22,132 bases of DNA from a virus. The position numbers and the translations under genes were made by a program. Below the pieces are notes generated by a model that saw only the letters and a list, made by a program, of their open reading frames with translations, was not told the origin of the DNA and ran no database searches. Positions within the stretch are counted from its first letter, which is position 1; each line of letters begins with the position of its first letter. Below, one piece after another: positions 6,474 to 13,740 of this stretch. The stretch is from positions 1 through 22,132 of IMG/VR virus record IMGVR_UViG_3300033571_028173; one strand, 5' to 3'.

Positions 6474-7051
6474 TGATATTTCTTTCTAGAGTCTGAAAAC
6501 ACTTTTTGTTTTGATGCTCCAATAAAACTTTCTACAGGTAAAAATATAGCTATGTCCCATTCCGAAGCTTCTATTCGTAAAAATCTAGACCTTACATGCT
6601 GAGTCAAGTATCTTTTCACACATGGACGAAATAATTCACTACTAGACATACCCTTTAAAGTTTGATATGATGCAGCAATTCTTGTCTTTTCATCAAATTT
6701 TTTATTTTGAGCAAAATTGCTTAGTTCATCTAGCAATTTTGCTCTTGGAATGGGTGCAAGATAATGCAAGTTTAGACCCAAAAACCCGTCTGAATATGTT
6801 TCAATTGGAATAACTAAAGGAAAAAGATCATAAAATGGAAGATCATTTTGTAGTTTTGGATTGTATACAAAGAAATACATTGCACCCAAATCGAAAGTTG
6901 TTTCTTTACGCTTTCTATCGCGCATGATCGTTTCTGGTCTAAGACTACTCAAATCTTTGACTTTATTTCGGATCCATTGTCTAGCTTTGTTTGAACTTGT
7001 TGCTAGATTTTGTCTCTGAAGTTCTTTTTGCAGTTTATCTATTATTGCCAT
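6470..7051 (-). CDS. Conserved phage structural protein, possibly gp2-like DNA end protector
   Basis: The 193-aa product has a basic helical start (residues 1-50), then a compact conserved-looking domain: DLGAMYFFVYNPKLQNDLPFYDLFPLVIPIETYSDGFLGLNLHYLAPIPRAKLLDEL (about 54-110), and LFRPCVKRYLTQHVRSRFLRIEASEWDIAIFLPVESFIGA near the end. I recall such proteins in T4-like cyanophages and pelagiphages near gp4, sometimes annotated as DNA end protector gp2. In T4 the order is gp2-gp4, and here gp4 is the neighbour on the same strand. I cannot confirm the name. The start at 7051 is chosen because upstream residues overlap the end of gp4 in another frame. No good Shine-Dalgarno is seen. Confidence 0.6.
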   Translation of the reverse strand: MAIIDKLQKELQRQNLATSSNKARQWIRNKVKDLSSLRPETIMRDRKRKETTFDLGAMYFFVYNPKLQNDLPFYDLFPLVIPIETYSDGFLGLNLHYLAPIPRAKLLDELSNFAQNKKFDEKTRIAASYQTLKGMSSSELFRPCVKRYLTQHVRSRFLRIEASEWDIAIFLPVESFIGASKQKVFSDSRKKYQ

Positions 7052-7059
7052 AGTGATAT

Positions 7060-7497
7060 TTATTTGATTCCCAAATCTTCTTCCGTAAGAACTTTGAACT
7101 GCCAATTTCTGTCTAGACAATATTCTTGAGCTGCTTTCCATTTGGCTTCATTAACACCCCAAGTTACAACCTCCGAAATATATTTTTGTGTTATTCGCGA
7201 TCTTTTTTGTGGTGCCGTTGATTCCTTTTTAGGCTTTATTTCCCATATCATTTCGCGAATCTTTCCCGTTTTGTCTTTGACCTTAACGTAGAAATCTGGG
7301 AAATACCGATGAATTTTACGATCAATTGGTGAATAATATGGTATGACTATTTCTTCAGATGACCACTGAATTACTGAAGGATTGGTATCAAGAAATACCA
7401 TAACTCTACGCTCCCACAAACTACGATATATGATTTGTGTGGGATCTCCTCGATATTTGCTACTATTTTGTGGTATGAATCTACCTTTGTAAGACAT
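7060..7497 (-). CDS. 4: gp4 head completion protein (PD-(D/E)XK nuclease-like)
   Basis: The 145-aa product matches T4 gp4 (also called gp50, 150 aa), which finishes the filled head before tail joining. Shared features are the start MSYKGRFIPQNSSKYRGDPTQIIYRSLWERR, WSSEEIVIPYYSPIDRKIHRYFPDFYVK and MIWEIKPKKE. The residues Glu29 (WER), Asp68 (FPDF) and Glu86-x-Lys88 (WEIKPK) have the spacing of a PD-(D/E)XK nuclease core, so it may trim or cut DNA at the portal. The ATG at 7497 is preferred over an upstream start at 7557, because the family begins at MSYKG and the longer form would run into gp48 on the other strand. It is the first gene of the leftward late operon. Confidence 0.9.
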   Translation of the reverse strand: MSYKGRFIPQNSSKYRGDPTQIIYRSLWERRVMVFLDTNPSVIQWSSEEIVIPYYSPIDRKIHRYFPDFYVKVKDKTGKIREMIWEIKPKKESTAPQKRSRITQKYISEVVTWGVNEAKWKAAQEYCLDRNWQFKVLTEEDLGIK

Positions 7498-7505
7498 GAT
7501 AAATA
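7498..7505 (+). promoter_or_regulatory. Late-type promoter box for the rightward operon
   Basis: GATAAATA differs in one base from the T4 late promoter box TATAAATA recognised by gp55 with gp33 and gp45. It lies 25 bases before the gp48 start, so transcription would begin near 7512, leaving a leader of about 19 bases. It overlaps the start codon region of gp4 on the other strand. Confidence 0.5.
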
Positions 7506-7523
7506 TAGTAAAAGTTACGGAAT

Positions 7524-7531
7524 TATTTAGA
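7524..7531 (-). promoter_or_regulatory. Late-type promoter box for the leftward operon
   Basis: Read on the minus strand, 7531-7524 is TCTAAATA, one base from TATAAATA. It lies 26 bases before the gp4 start at 7497, so the transcript would begin near 7517. It overlaps the gp48 start codon. Together with the plus-strand box it would make a very compact pair of promoters for the two late operons. Confidence 0.45.
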
Positions 7532-8577
7532 TGACTATAGAAGAACCTAGAAGACAAACTATAAGAGAAGACGATAAAAGCGGAAAAACAGGAGCGGCCC
7601 CTCTTGCAAGCCTAACTAACAATCCTTATAGATTTTCTTCATTCAACTATCCATCAGACATAGAAAATCTATCTCATGCAATGCTATTTAACATCAATGT
7701 GCATGAAAGTTCGAATGATTTGGTGACAAAAAGAGAACAGTTGACTGAAGGTGAATTTAAAATTGATCAAAGTAGACAAAAAAGATTGACCAAAGGTCAA
7801 ATAGGCTTAACAAGAAGATATAAAAGAGTAAAAAGAGCAATATCATTATATGTTCCGGATACTTTAGTTTTTGATGATAGGCAAAAGTACGAAACACCAA
7901 GTTTACTTGAAAAACTTGGATTGGCTGGAACTGGGGCTGCAACTTTAGCGTCTTCAGCACAAGACAAAATTGGGAATGCCGGCGCGACGGCAGGATCTTT
8001 AGGAGCATTGCTTTCTGGTGTAGTTGCTCTTGGTGCAGCAACAGCCCCAGCCGGAGCTGGTGCATTAGCAATACTTGGAGCGGGATATGCCGGATTAAGA
8101 GCCGCTCAAGCGTTTGATAGAAAATTTGTCACGCCCGCGGCAAGAGAACTTACACAGCTTGCTGGATTTGCAATGAATCCTGTAATTGAAGTTCTATACT
8201 CTTCACCGCAGCTTAGAAAATTCAATTTTGATTTTGTTTTTGCTCCTAGAGATCAAAAAGAAGCTGATCTTGTTTGGTCAATAATCTATGAATTTAGAAG
8301 ACATTCGGCCCCAGAGCTATTTGCCGGTGGTCTTCTTTTTGTTCCTCCGTCAGAATTTGAAATTACTTTACTAAGAAAAACGTCAAATGGGTCATTCGTG
8401 GAAAACACTAACATTCCACGAATGTCAACTTGTGTTCTAGAAAACGTTCAAACTGATTATGCCTCTGCGGGAACATTTGCTACATTTGAAGATGGTATGC
8501 CAATACAAATAAGAATGAGACTAGTTTTCCAAGAACTAAACATCATCACTAGAGATGCTGTAGATAGAGGATACTGA
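7531..8577 (+). CDS. 48: gp48-like baseplate tail-tube cap protein
   Basis: The 348-aa product is close in length to T4 gp48 (364 aa), the ring between hub and tail tube. The N-terminus has FNYPSDIENLSHAMLFNINVHES (about 38-59), as in gp48 homologues. The C-terminal half (about 215-348) is a tail-tube-like domain, FNFDFVFAPRDQKEADLVWSIIYEFRRHSAPE, ending LVFQELNIITRDAVDRGY, a characteristic end. Residues about 130-192 are a long Ala/Gly-rich hydrophobic stretch (GAATLASS...AGAGALAILGAGYAGL) which I would not expect in the tube fold. It is the first gene of the rightward operon and overlaps gp53 (TGATG). Confidence 0.82.
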   Translation: MTIEEPRRQTIREDDKSGKTGAAPLASLTNNPYRFSSFNYPSDIENLSHAMLFNINVHESSNDLVTKREQLTEGEFKIDQSRQKRLTKGQIGLTRRYKRVKRAISLYVPDTLVFDDRQKYETPSLLEKLGLAGTGAATLASSAQDKIGNAGATAGSLGALLSGVVALGAATAPAGAGALAILGAGYAGLRAAQAFDRKFVTPAARELTQLAGFAMNPVIEVLYSSPQLRKFNFDFVFAPRDQKEADLVWSIIYEFRRHSAPELFAGGLLFVPPSEFEITLLRKTSNGSFVENTNIPRMSTCVLENVQTDYASAGTFATFEDGMPIQIRMRLVFQELNIITRDAVDRGY

Positions 8578-9200
8578 TGGCTTATTTTGAAAAATTTCCC
8601 TTAACTGGATATGATCTTGTAAGCGAAAATCAATCAAACATAAGAATTGTTACTGATATATTTTTACGCGCAAGAATGCTTCAAAGCATTCAGGATCAAA
8701 CGTTAGTGTACTATGAATACGATATTGTTGACGGAGATACGCCTGAAATTTTAGCATCAAAATATTATGATAATCCAAATCGACATTGGATTATTTTATT
8801 CATCAACAATATTGTTGATCCAGTTTATGATTGGCCATTAAAATATGAAAACTTTGTTTCATACATAGAAGACAAATATGGTTCAATCTCTACATCAAAA
8901 ACAACCATACATCATTATGAAAAAGTGATTACTAAAACTGATTCTGTTACGTCAACGATTACAGTTAACAAATATCAACTTGATTACAATACATATGCAA
9001 ATTTGGCATCTAGCAGCACTGAAACTATTAATCTAAAAGACGGAAATACTGTAACAATAACAACTACTAAAAATGCAATATCTTTTTATGACTACGAAGA
9101 TGAATTGAATGAATCAAAAAGACAAATAAAGATATTGGATAAAAATTATGTTTCCGCTGTAGAGTCTGAACTAATGGCAATATTGAATAATAATGTTTGA
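8577..9200 (+). CDS. 53: gp53-like baseplate wedge subunit
   Basis: The 207-aa product matches T4 gp53 (196 aa), the last wedge protein, which holds wedges together around the hub. The N-terminal half is diagnostic: YFEKFPLTGYDL (3-14), then TDIFLRARML, and the LysM-like segment YEYDIVDGDTPEILASKYYDNPNRHWIILFINNIVDPVYDWP (about 46-87). The C-terminal half is more variable and Thr-rich. The start overlaps the gp48 stop, and its end overlaps the start of the next gene by 8 bases, pointing to coupled translation. Confidence 0.9.
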   Translation: MAYFEKFPLTGYDLVSENQSNIRIVTDIFLRARMLQSIQDQTLVYYEYDIVDGDTPEILASKYYDNPNRHWIILFINNIVDPVYDWPLKYENFVSYIEDKYGSISTSKTTIHHYEKVITKTDSVTSTITVNKYQLDYNTYANLASSSTETINLKDGNTVTITTTKNAISFYDYEDELNESKRQIKILDKNYVSAVESELMAILNNNV

Positions 9201-10566
9201 AAACAATTACACATCTGAAAAATCATACGTTTTACAACGTTTAATTATAACTAGCACGAATGGTGAATCCATAGATATATATCCTCAATTTATAGAATTA
9301 TCCATATTTGAAGATATATACAATTCTACCATATCGGGACAAGTTCTGATGTCAGATTCTCAGGACCTGTTAAATAGAATTCCTCTTTCTGGATTTGAGT
9401 TCATATCTATAACTGTAGGTAAACCCGGATCTCAGAGAGAAGTGATTTTTGACAAAGTCTTTAGAATTTACAAATTTTCCTCAGACTCAATTAAGTCTTC
9501 TACAACATCAAACCAAACTTATATTCTTCATTTTTGTTCAGAAGAAAATATAATTTCGAATTCTCGAAGAATTTCAAAATCCTATAAGGGCAAAAGAACT
9601 TCGGACATAGTTAAAGACATACTTGTAAATCAACTACTAGTATCGTCAACCAAAGTTCTTCCGCAAAACATAGAAAATAGTGCTGGATTGCAGGACATTA
9701 TAATTCCATACATGAATCCTCTTGCCGCATTAACATGGTTGGCTGCGAGAACAGTTTCAGCTAGTCAAAAAAGTTCTGGGGCAAATTTCATGTTCTATGA
9801 AAATACCAGAGGATATAATTTTAAATCACTAGAGACTCTTTTTCAACAGCCAACAAAAGCAAAATACACATACAAGGTCAAAAACTTAGATTCACCAGAC
9901 GCCACATCTTCGGAACAAATACAAGATGTCATAACCTATGAGTTAATGAACACTTTTGATATTTTATCTGCCATTAACTCAGGTATGTTTTCAAGCGTAT
10001 TGAAAGCCGTCGATCTTGTCAAACTTCAAGTCAATGATAGTGTGATGAATTACAACGATTTTTTCAACAATTCCTCACACATAGAAAGAAAAAATCCTCA
10101 TCAATTTCAAAACGAAAATGATGATAGATTGGGAAATAAGATTTACAAAAACTATTATTCTCTAATGAGAATGTATCCAACAAATCGAAATCATGACGTT
10201 GATAAAGTTATATCTTCAAAACAGCCATCAATAAAACAGAATCTCGTAGAAAATTGGTTGTTGCAAAGAATTACTCAAATAAATCAGTTAAACTATTTTA
10301 AACTAAAACTTGTCATACCTGGAGACACGTTTATTACTGTTGGTGATATTATTGAATTTAATCTTCCTTTGGCGTCAAGTAAAAACCCAGGCGAACCTAA
10401 TATAAATCCTTTTTATAGCGGTAGATACTTGATCACAGCAATTAGACATAAGATGGATCTTCAAAGTTATGAGATGATTGTTGAGGCGACAAGAGATTGT
10501 TTGTCGGCAAAATATCCCGATGCAAAAAATAGTGATCGTCTAGTTAAAGAGATAAAGAAACAATGA
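9193..10566 (+). CDS. 27: gp27-like baseplate hub subunit
   Basis: The 457-aa product starts with strand-rich sequence typical of tail hub proteins of the gp27/gpD type: ESIDIYPQFIELSIFEDIYNSTISGQVLMSD (about 24-54) and the tower-like part TYILHFCSEENIISNSRRISKSYKGKRTSDIVKDIL (about 110-145). MNPLAALTWLAARTVS and GANFMFYENTRGYNFKSLETLF (about 174-215) follow, which is a common hub pattern. The end, LVIPGDTFITVGDIIEFNLP...YSGRYLITAIRHKMDLQSYEMIVEATRD, also fits a hub protein. gp27 forms the trimeric hub that carries the gp5 spike. Placement right before gp5 (ATGA overlap) supports this. T4 gp27 is 391 aa and lies elsewhere in T4, so this is an assignment by pattern and context. Confidence 0.75.
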   Translation: MFENNYTSEKSYVLQRLIITSTNGESIDIYPQFIELSIFEDIYNSTISGQVLMSDSQDLLNRIPLSGFEFISITVGKPGSQREVIFDKVFRIYKFSSDSIKSSTTSNQTYILHFCSEENIISNSRRISKSYKGKRTSDIVKDILVNQLLVSSTKVLPQNIENSAGLQDIIIPYMNPLAALTWLAARTVSASQKSSGANFMFYENTRGYNFKSLETLFQQPTKAKYTYKVKNLDSPDATSSEQIQDVITYELMNTFDILSAINSGMFSSVLKAVDLVKLQVNDSVMNYNDFFNNSSHIERKNPHQFQNENDDRLGNKIYKNYYSLMRMYPTNRNHDVDKVISSKQPSIKQNLVENWLLQRITQINQLNYFKLKLVIPGDTFITVGDIIEFNLPLASSKNPGEPNINPFYSGRYLITAIRHKMDLQSYEMIVEATRDCLSAKYPDAKNSDRLVKEIKKQ

Positions 10567-12224
10567 TAAATCGCACAAATTTCATGGGTCTTGATGGCTT
10601 TGCATGGTGGTTTGGTATAGTAGAAAATCGTAAAGATCCATTAACTTTAGGTAGATGTCAAGTTCGTATCTTTGGTTGGCATACTGAAGATAAGACGCAA
10701 ATACCCTCAAGAGATCTTCCTTGGGCGCATCCAATATTACCGATAAGCACGAATACTGCAGCTGTTATTTCAGCAAAAGAAGGTGATATGGTTTTTGGTT
10801 TTTTTCTGGATTCTGACGATGGTCAATTTCCTGTGATGATGGGAATAGTTCCTGGAATTCCAGAATTTACCCCAAGAATTGATAAAGGATTTTCTGATCA
10901 GAGAGACCCTACAGCACTATCAGCTTCTCCGCGAACAATACAAACAAAAACATATAATACTGATAGTTCTGGAGTTTCATTTGTTGAAGGACAGCCGCAA
11001 AGATATCCTACAATAGTAAACGAACCTACAACAAGTAGACTTGCCAGAAATGAAAATGTAGATCAAACAATTGTTGGTGAGAAACAGCAAACTGTAGTGA
11101 AAAATGTTTTGGGCGCATCGGAAAATTATTGGTCCGAACCTCAAACAAAATATGCGGCAGTCTATCCCTATAATCGTGTTTATGAATCTGAATCTGGTCA
11201 CGTTATGGAAATAGATGACACTCCAGGTGCAGAAAGAATTCATGTCGCGCATCGCACAGGCACTTTTGACGAGATGCATCCAGATGGAACTCGTGTTACC
11301 AAAATAGTCAAAGACAAATATGAGATAGTATTATCCGACAATAATGTTCTTGTTTATGGAGATTGCAATATTACTATAAACGGAAGAGGTTCTATTTTCG
11401 TTAGGGGTGATGCGGATTTAAAAGTTGGTGGAAACATGACAACTTCAGTTCAAGGTTCATATGAAGTAGTTTCTACAGGAAATATGAAGTTTGTTGCTCC
11501 AAGAATTGATTTTAATCCTCCGGGAGAGGCGCCAGTTTACATAGAACAGACCTATGATCCTAAATTAGCTGTGGTTGAAAAAAGACAAGTTCCAGGAGGA
11601 ACGGGCACTTTTGTTTTTGCTGGTGTTACCTTGGATGTGGATCCGGATTATGCATCAAAGTCAAAAGACTATGTTTCATTTGACGCACCAAAAGATACAT
11701 CACCAGAGCCCGCAAATACCACACCCTCTCCACCAGTAACATGTGGAGATTTCTCAGAACCTTTGACTGAATTAGACTATAACAAGAATCTAAGTGCAAA
11801 TTATAAATTAAGAGATTATTCTATCGCTTGTCTTTTTCCTTATAGAATAAACGCTCAAAAGGGACTAAAAGAATCTGAAATTGCATGTAATCTGCAAGCA
11901 CTTTCAGAGAATTGCATTGAACCTCTACGTCAAAAATATCCTGGACTTAGAATCAATAGTGGTTATCGCGTGGGCGAAAATCAATCTCAACACGGAACTG
12001 GTCAAGCAGCAGATATTCAATGGCCAGGAATAAGTAAGACAGAATTATTTGAGAGATGCAAATGGGCGGCTGAAAATCTGCCTTTTGATAGAATCATCTA
12101 TGAAGCACCACAAAACTCATCTTCTGGTTGGATGCACATAAGTTTCAATCGTAATGGGAATTTAAAAATTACCTTAAGTTGGTTTGGTTTAGACTATAAA
12201 AAAGGACTTGTTTCAGTAGCGTAG
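10563..12224 (+). CDS. 5: gp5-like central spike with C-terminal M15 peptidase
   Basis: The 553-aa product has the gp5 N-terminal OB-fold (about 10-105; FAWWFGIVENRKDPLTLGRCQVRIFGWH, then DLPWAHPILPIS and VMMGIVPG). A spike region with repeating short strands follows (about 205-320; SGHVMEIDDTPGAERIHVAHRTGTFDEMHPDGTRV, then INGRGSIFVRGDADLKVGGNMTTSVQG), the beta-helix needle. After a Pro-rich linker (about 365-395) comes a peptidase M15 domain (about 410-553): RINSGYRV, QHGTGQAADIQW with His477 and Asp484, and GWMHIS with His525, the three zinc ligands of D-Ala-D-Ala carboxypeptidase or L-Ala-D-Glu endopeptidase types. T4 gp5 instead has a lysozyme between OB-fold and needle; none is seen here. 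The protein would pierce and locally cut the cell wall during injection. The linker and domain lie after the needle, an unusual position. Confidence 0.88.
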   Translation: MINRTNFMGLDGFAWWFGIVENRKDPLTLGRCQVRIFGWHTEDKTQIPSRDLPWAHPILPISTNTAAVISAKEGDMVFGFFLDSDDGQFPVMMGIVPGIPEFTPRIDKGFSDQRDPTALSASPRTIQTKTYNTDSSGVSFVEGQPQRYPTIVNEPTTSRLARNENVDQTIVGEKQQTVVKNVLGASENYWSEPQTKYAAVYPYNRVYESESGHVMEIDDTPGAERIHVAHRTGTFDEMHPDGTRVTKIVKDKYEIVLSDNNVLVYGDCNITINGRGSIFVRGDADLKVGGNMTTSVQGSYEVVSTGNMKFVAPRIDFNPPGEAPVYIEQTYDPKLAVVEKRQVPGGTGTFVFAGVTLDVDPDYASKSKDYVSFDAPKDTSPEPANTTPSPPVTCGDFSEPLTELDYNKNLSANYKLRDYSIACLFPYRINAQKGLKESEIACNLQALSENCIEPLRQKYPGLRINSGYRVGENQSQHGTGQAADIQWPGISKTELFERCKWAAENLPFDRIIYEAPQNSSSGWMHISFNRNGNLKITLSWFGLDYKKGLVSVA

Positions 12225-12238
12225 AAATCATAAAAAAA

Positions 12239-12523
12239 ATGCCAGGAATTGCAAGATTAAATAGCATGTGTACAGGACACGACTGTCATCCGCCAAGGAT
12301 AAACGATACGGCGAGTCCTAATGTTTTTGTCGAGGGTCTAGGAGTTCATAGACAAAGCGATCATTGGACAACACATTGCTGTGATGATTCTTGTCATGAT
12401 AGCATTCTTGCTTCTGGGTCCGGATCTGTATATATCAATGGACTACAGTGTGGTAGAATTGGGGACCCAATTGCTTGTGGATCTATGATAATGACAGGAG
12501 CGGAGACATGCTTTTCGGGATAA
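12239..12523 (+). CDS. 5.4: PAAR-domain spike tip protein (gp5.4-like)
   Basis: The 94-aa product is a PAAR-repeat protein, the size of T4 gp5.4 (97 aa), which sharpens the end of the gp5 needle. It begins MPGIARLNSMCTGHDCHPPR. It has many possible metal ligands: Cys11, His14, Cys16, His17, His37, His42, His46, Cys47, Cys48, Cys52 and His53. The turns VEGLGVHRQSD, GSGSVYINGLQCGRIGDPIACGS and ETCFSG fit the PAAR pattern. The gene is just after gp5, 14 bases downstream. No Shine-Dalgarno is evident, only an A-rich leader. Confidence 0.88.
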   Translation: MPGIARLNSMCTGHDCHPPRINDTASPNVFVEGLGVHRQSDHWTTHCCDDSCHDSILASGSGSVYINGLQCGRIGDPIACGSMIMTGAETCFSG

Positions 12524-12570
12524 CAACTGCGATCTTAATGTAAAATCAATAGCTTATCAAGAGAAAAATT

Positions 12571-13332
12571 ATGCCAATATCATTAAACCCAAGTTCAATC
12601 GTAACTTTCCCAAATGAGGCGATATATCCCGGCGGATCTACGCAAGTGGTCCAAACCACACCAACACAAAAAAGTATCTTTACCTCAATTGTCGAAGATG
12701 GACAATCTTCTCTTTTTCAAAACCCAGTTGGTGATTCAATAGCGGGATTAACTTCTAGTGTCAATTCTCTAGTCTTTGCCATTGATAATAATTCCTGTAG
12801 TTATGATTCAGGATCTTTGAGTAATCTTAGATCCGCTTTAACAGGATCTGGCGGACTTAGCGAAGGAATATCTTCATTTACATCGCATGTTGAAACTTTG
12901 GCTGGTGTTATAGCGGGCAGCACAAATAATGCAACACCAGGATTAGAAAGAATTCTTTCTGTCGGTAGATCACTTAACGATTTAGCCAATACGCTCGATG
13001 GAATAACAGGATGCATAAATTTGTTGGGAAATATGAGCGGTTTGTTTGCAAATGAGCAACTCAACGGCTACTCCAACGAATTGAATGACATGATATCGCA
13101 GATAAACAATTGTTTGGCGGACATTACAGATATGATCATTCGTGTAAACGAGATTAGAGATCAAATCCAAAGTATTATAAACGCAGACCGAAACTTTTTT
13201 AATGATGCTTTGGAAAGATTGAGACAAGCTTCTTTAGCTTCTTTATTGGAATACATGTACGGCGACCCGTGCGGAAGATTTATACTTGAAAGCAAGATTG
13301 GTCAAAGCAAACTCCTATCCAAGTTTACATAA
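12571..13332 (+). CDS. Unknown virion-associated protein (253 aa)
   Basis: I do not assign a function. The N-terminal 45 residues are polar and extended. The rest looks helical: residues about 55-125 with Ser/Gly-rich linkers, and about 150-220 a long amphipathic helix pattern (ELNDMISQINNCLADITDMIIRVNEIRDQIQSIINADRNFFNDALERL) that suggests a coiled coil. The ending has GDPCGRFIL. It has Cys77, Cys157 and others but no enzyme motif. It lies between the spike tip and gp25, where I recall an uncharacterised protein in T4-like cyanophages. A baseplate or hub assembly role is a guess from position. The upstream 47-base gap holds an AGAG-type weak ribosome site only. Confidence 0.7.
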   Translation: MPISLNPSSIVTFPNEAIYPGGSTQVVQTTPTQKSIFTSIVEDGQSSLFQNPVGDSIAGLTSSVNSLVFAIDNNSCSYDSGSLSNLRSALTGSGGLSEGISSFTSHVETLAGVIAGSTNNATPGLERILSVGRSLNDLANTLDGITGCINLLGNMSGLFANEQLNGYSNELNDMISQINNCLADITDMIIRVNEIRDQIQSIINADRNFFNDALERLRQASLASLLEYMYGDPCGRFILESKIGQSKLLSKFT

Positions 13333-13340
13333 ATAAACAC

Positions 13341-13739
13341 ATGGCTATAAACACAACCGTTAGAACATTTAGAGATCTTGATCTTAATTTTACACGACAT
13401 CCTGCAACAAATGATGTCGCGTCTCGCGTTGGAGATCAAGCAATTATTAGATCGGTTAGAAACCTAATCAACATGTCAAATTACGACAAGCCATTTCATC
13501 CCGAAATTGGGGGCTTGGTTCGTCAAATTTTGTTTGAGAATATCTCATCTTTAACTGCGCAACATCTAAAACGAGCAATACAAGATATTATTGTTAATTT
13601 TGAGCCAAGGGTTAAATTGAGAGACGTTGTGGTTCAAGCAAGAGAAGATTCGAATTCATTTGACGTATCTATATCTTTTTATATTGTAAATCAGGCAACG
13701 CCCACTACAATAAATGTATTTCTAGAAAGAGTAAGATAA
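13341..13739 (+). CDS. 25: gp25-like baseplate wedge subunit
   Basis: The 132-aa product has the same length as T4 gp25 and its features: a start with FRDLDLNFTRHP (10-21), a middle with PFHPEIGGLVRQILFE (51-66), and the EPR motif at 88-90 (NFEPRVKL), the signature of the gp25/TssE family. gp25 joins the inner ring of the wedge with gp6 and gp53 and helps trigger sheath contraction. The start is close behind the previous stop and lacks a clear Shine-Dalgarno. gp6 starts one base after its stop. Confidence 0.95.
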   Translation: MAINTTVRTFRDLDLNFTRHPATNDVASRVGDQAIIRSVRNLINMSNYDKPFHPEIGGLVRQILFENISSLTAQHLKRAIQDIIVNFEPRVKLRDVVVQAREDSNSFDVSISFYIVNQATPTTINVFLERVR

Positions 13740-13740
13740 T

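Noticed and set aside
7061-7068. AATAAATA on the minus strand before the 193-aa gene
   Set aside because: It is only about nine bases from the start codon and overlaps the end of gp4; a leaderless transcript would be needed.
7498-7557. Longer N-terminus for gp4 starting at 7557
   Set aside because: The family starts at MSYKG. The extra 20 residues would overlap the gp48 coding start and the promoter pair.
13328-13335. CATAAATA box before gp25
   Set aside because: It resembles the late promoter box, but it ends five bases before the ATG, so the transcript would begin at the start codon itself. It also overlaps the previous stop codon, so chance is likely.
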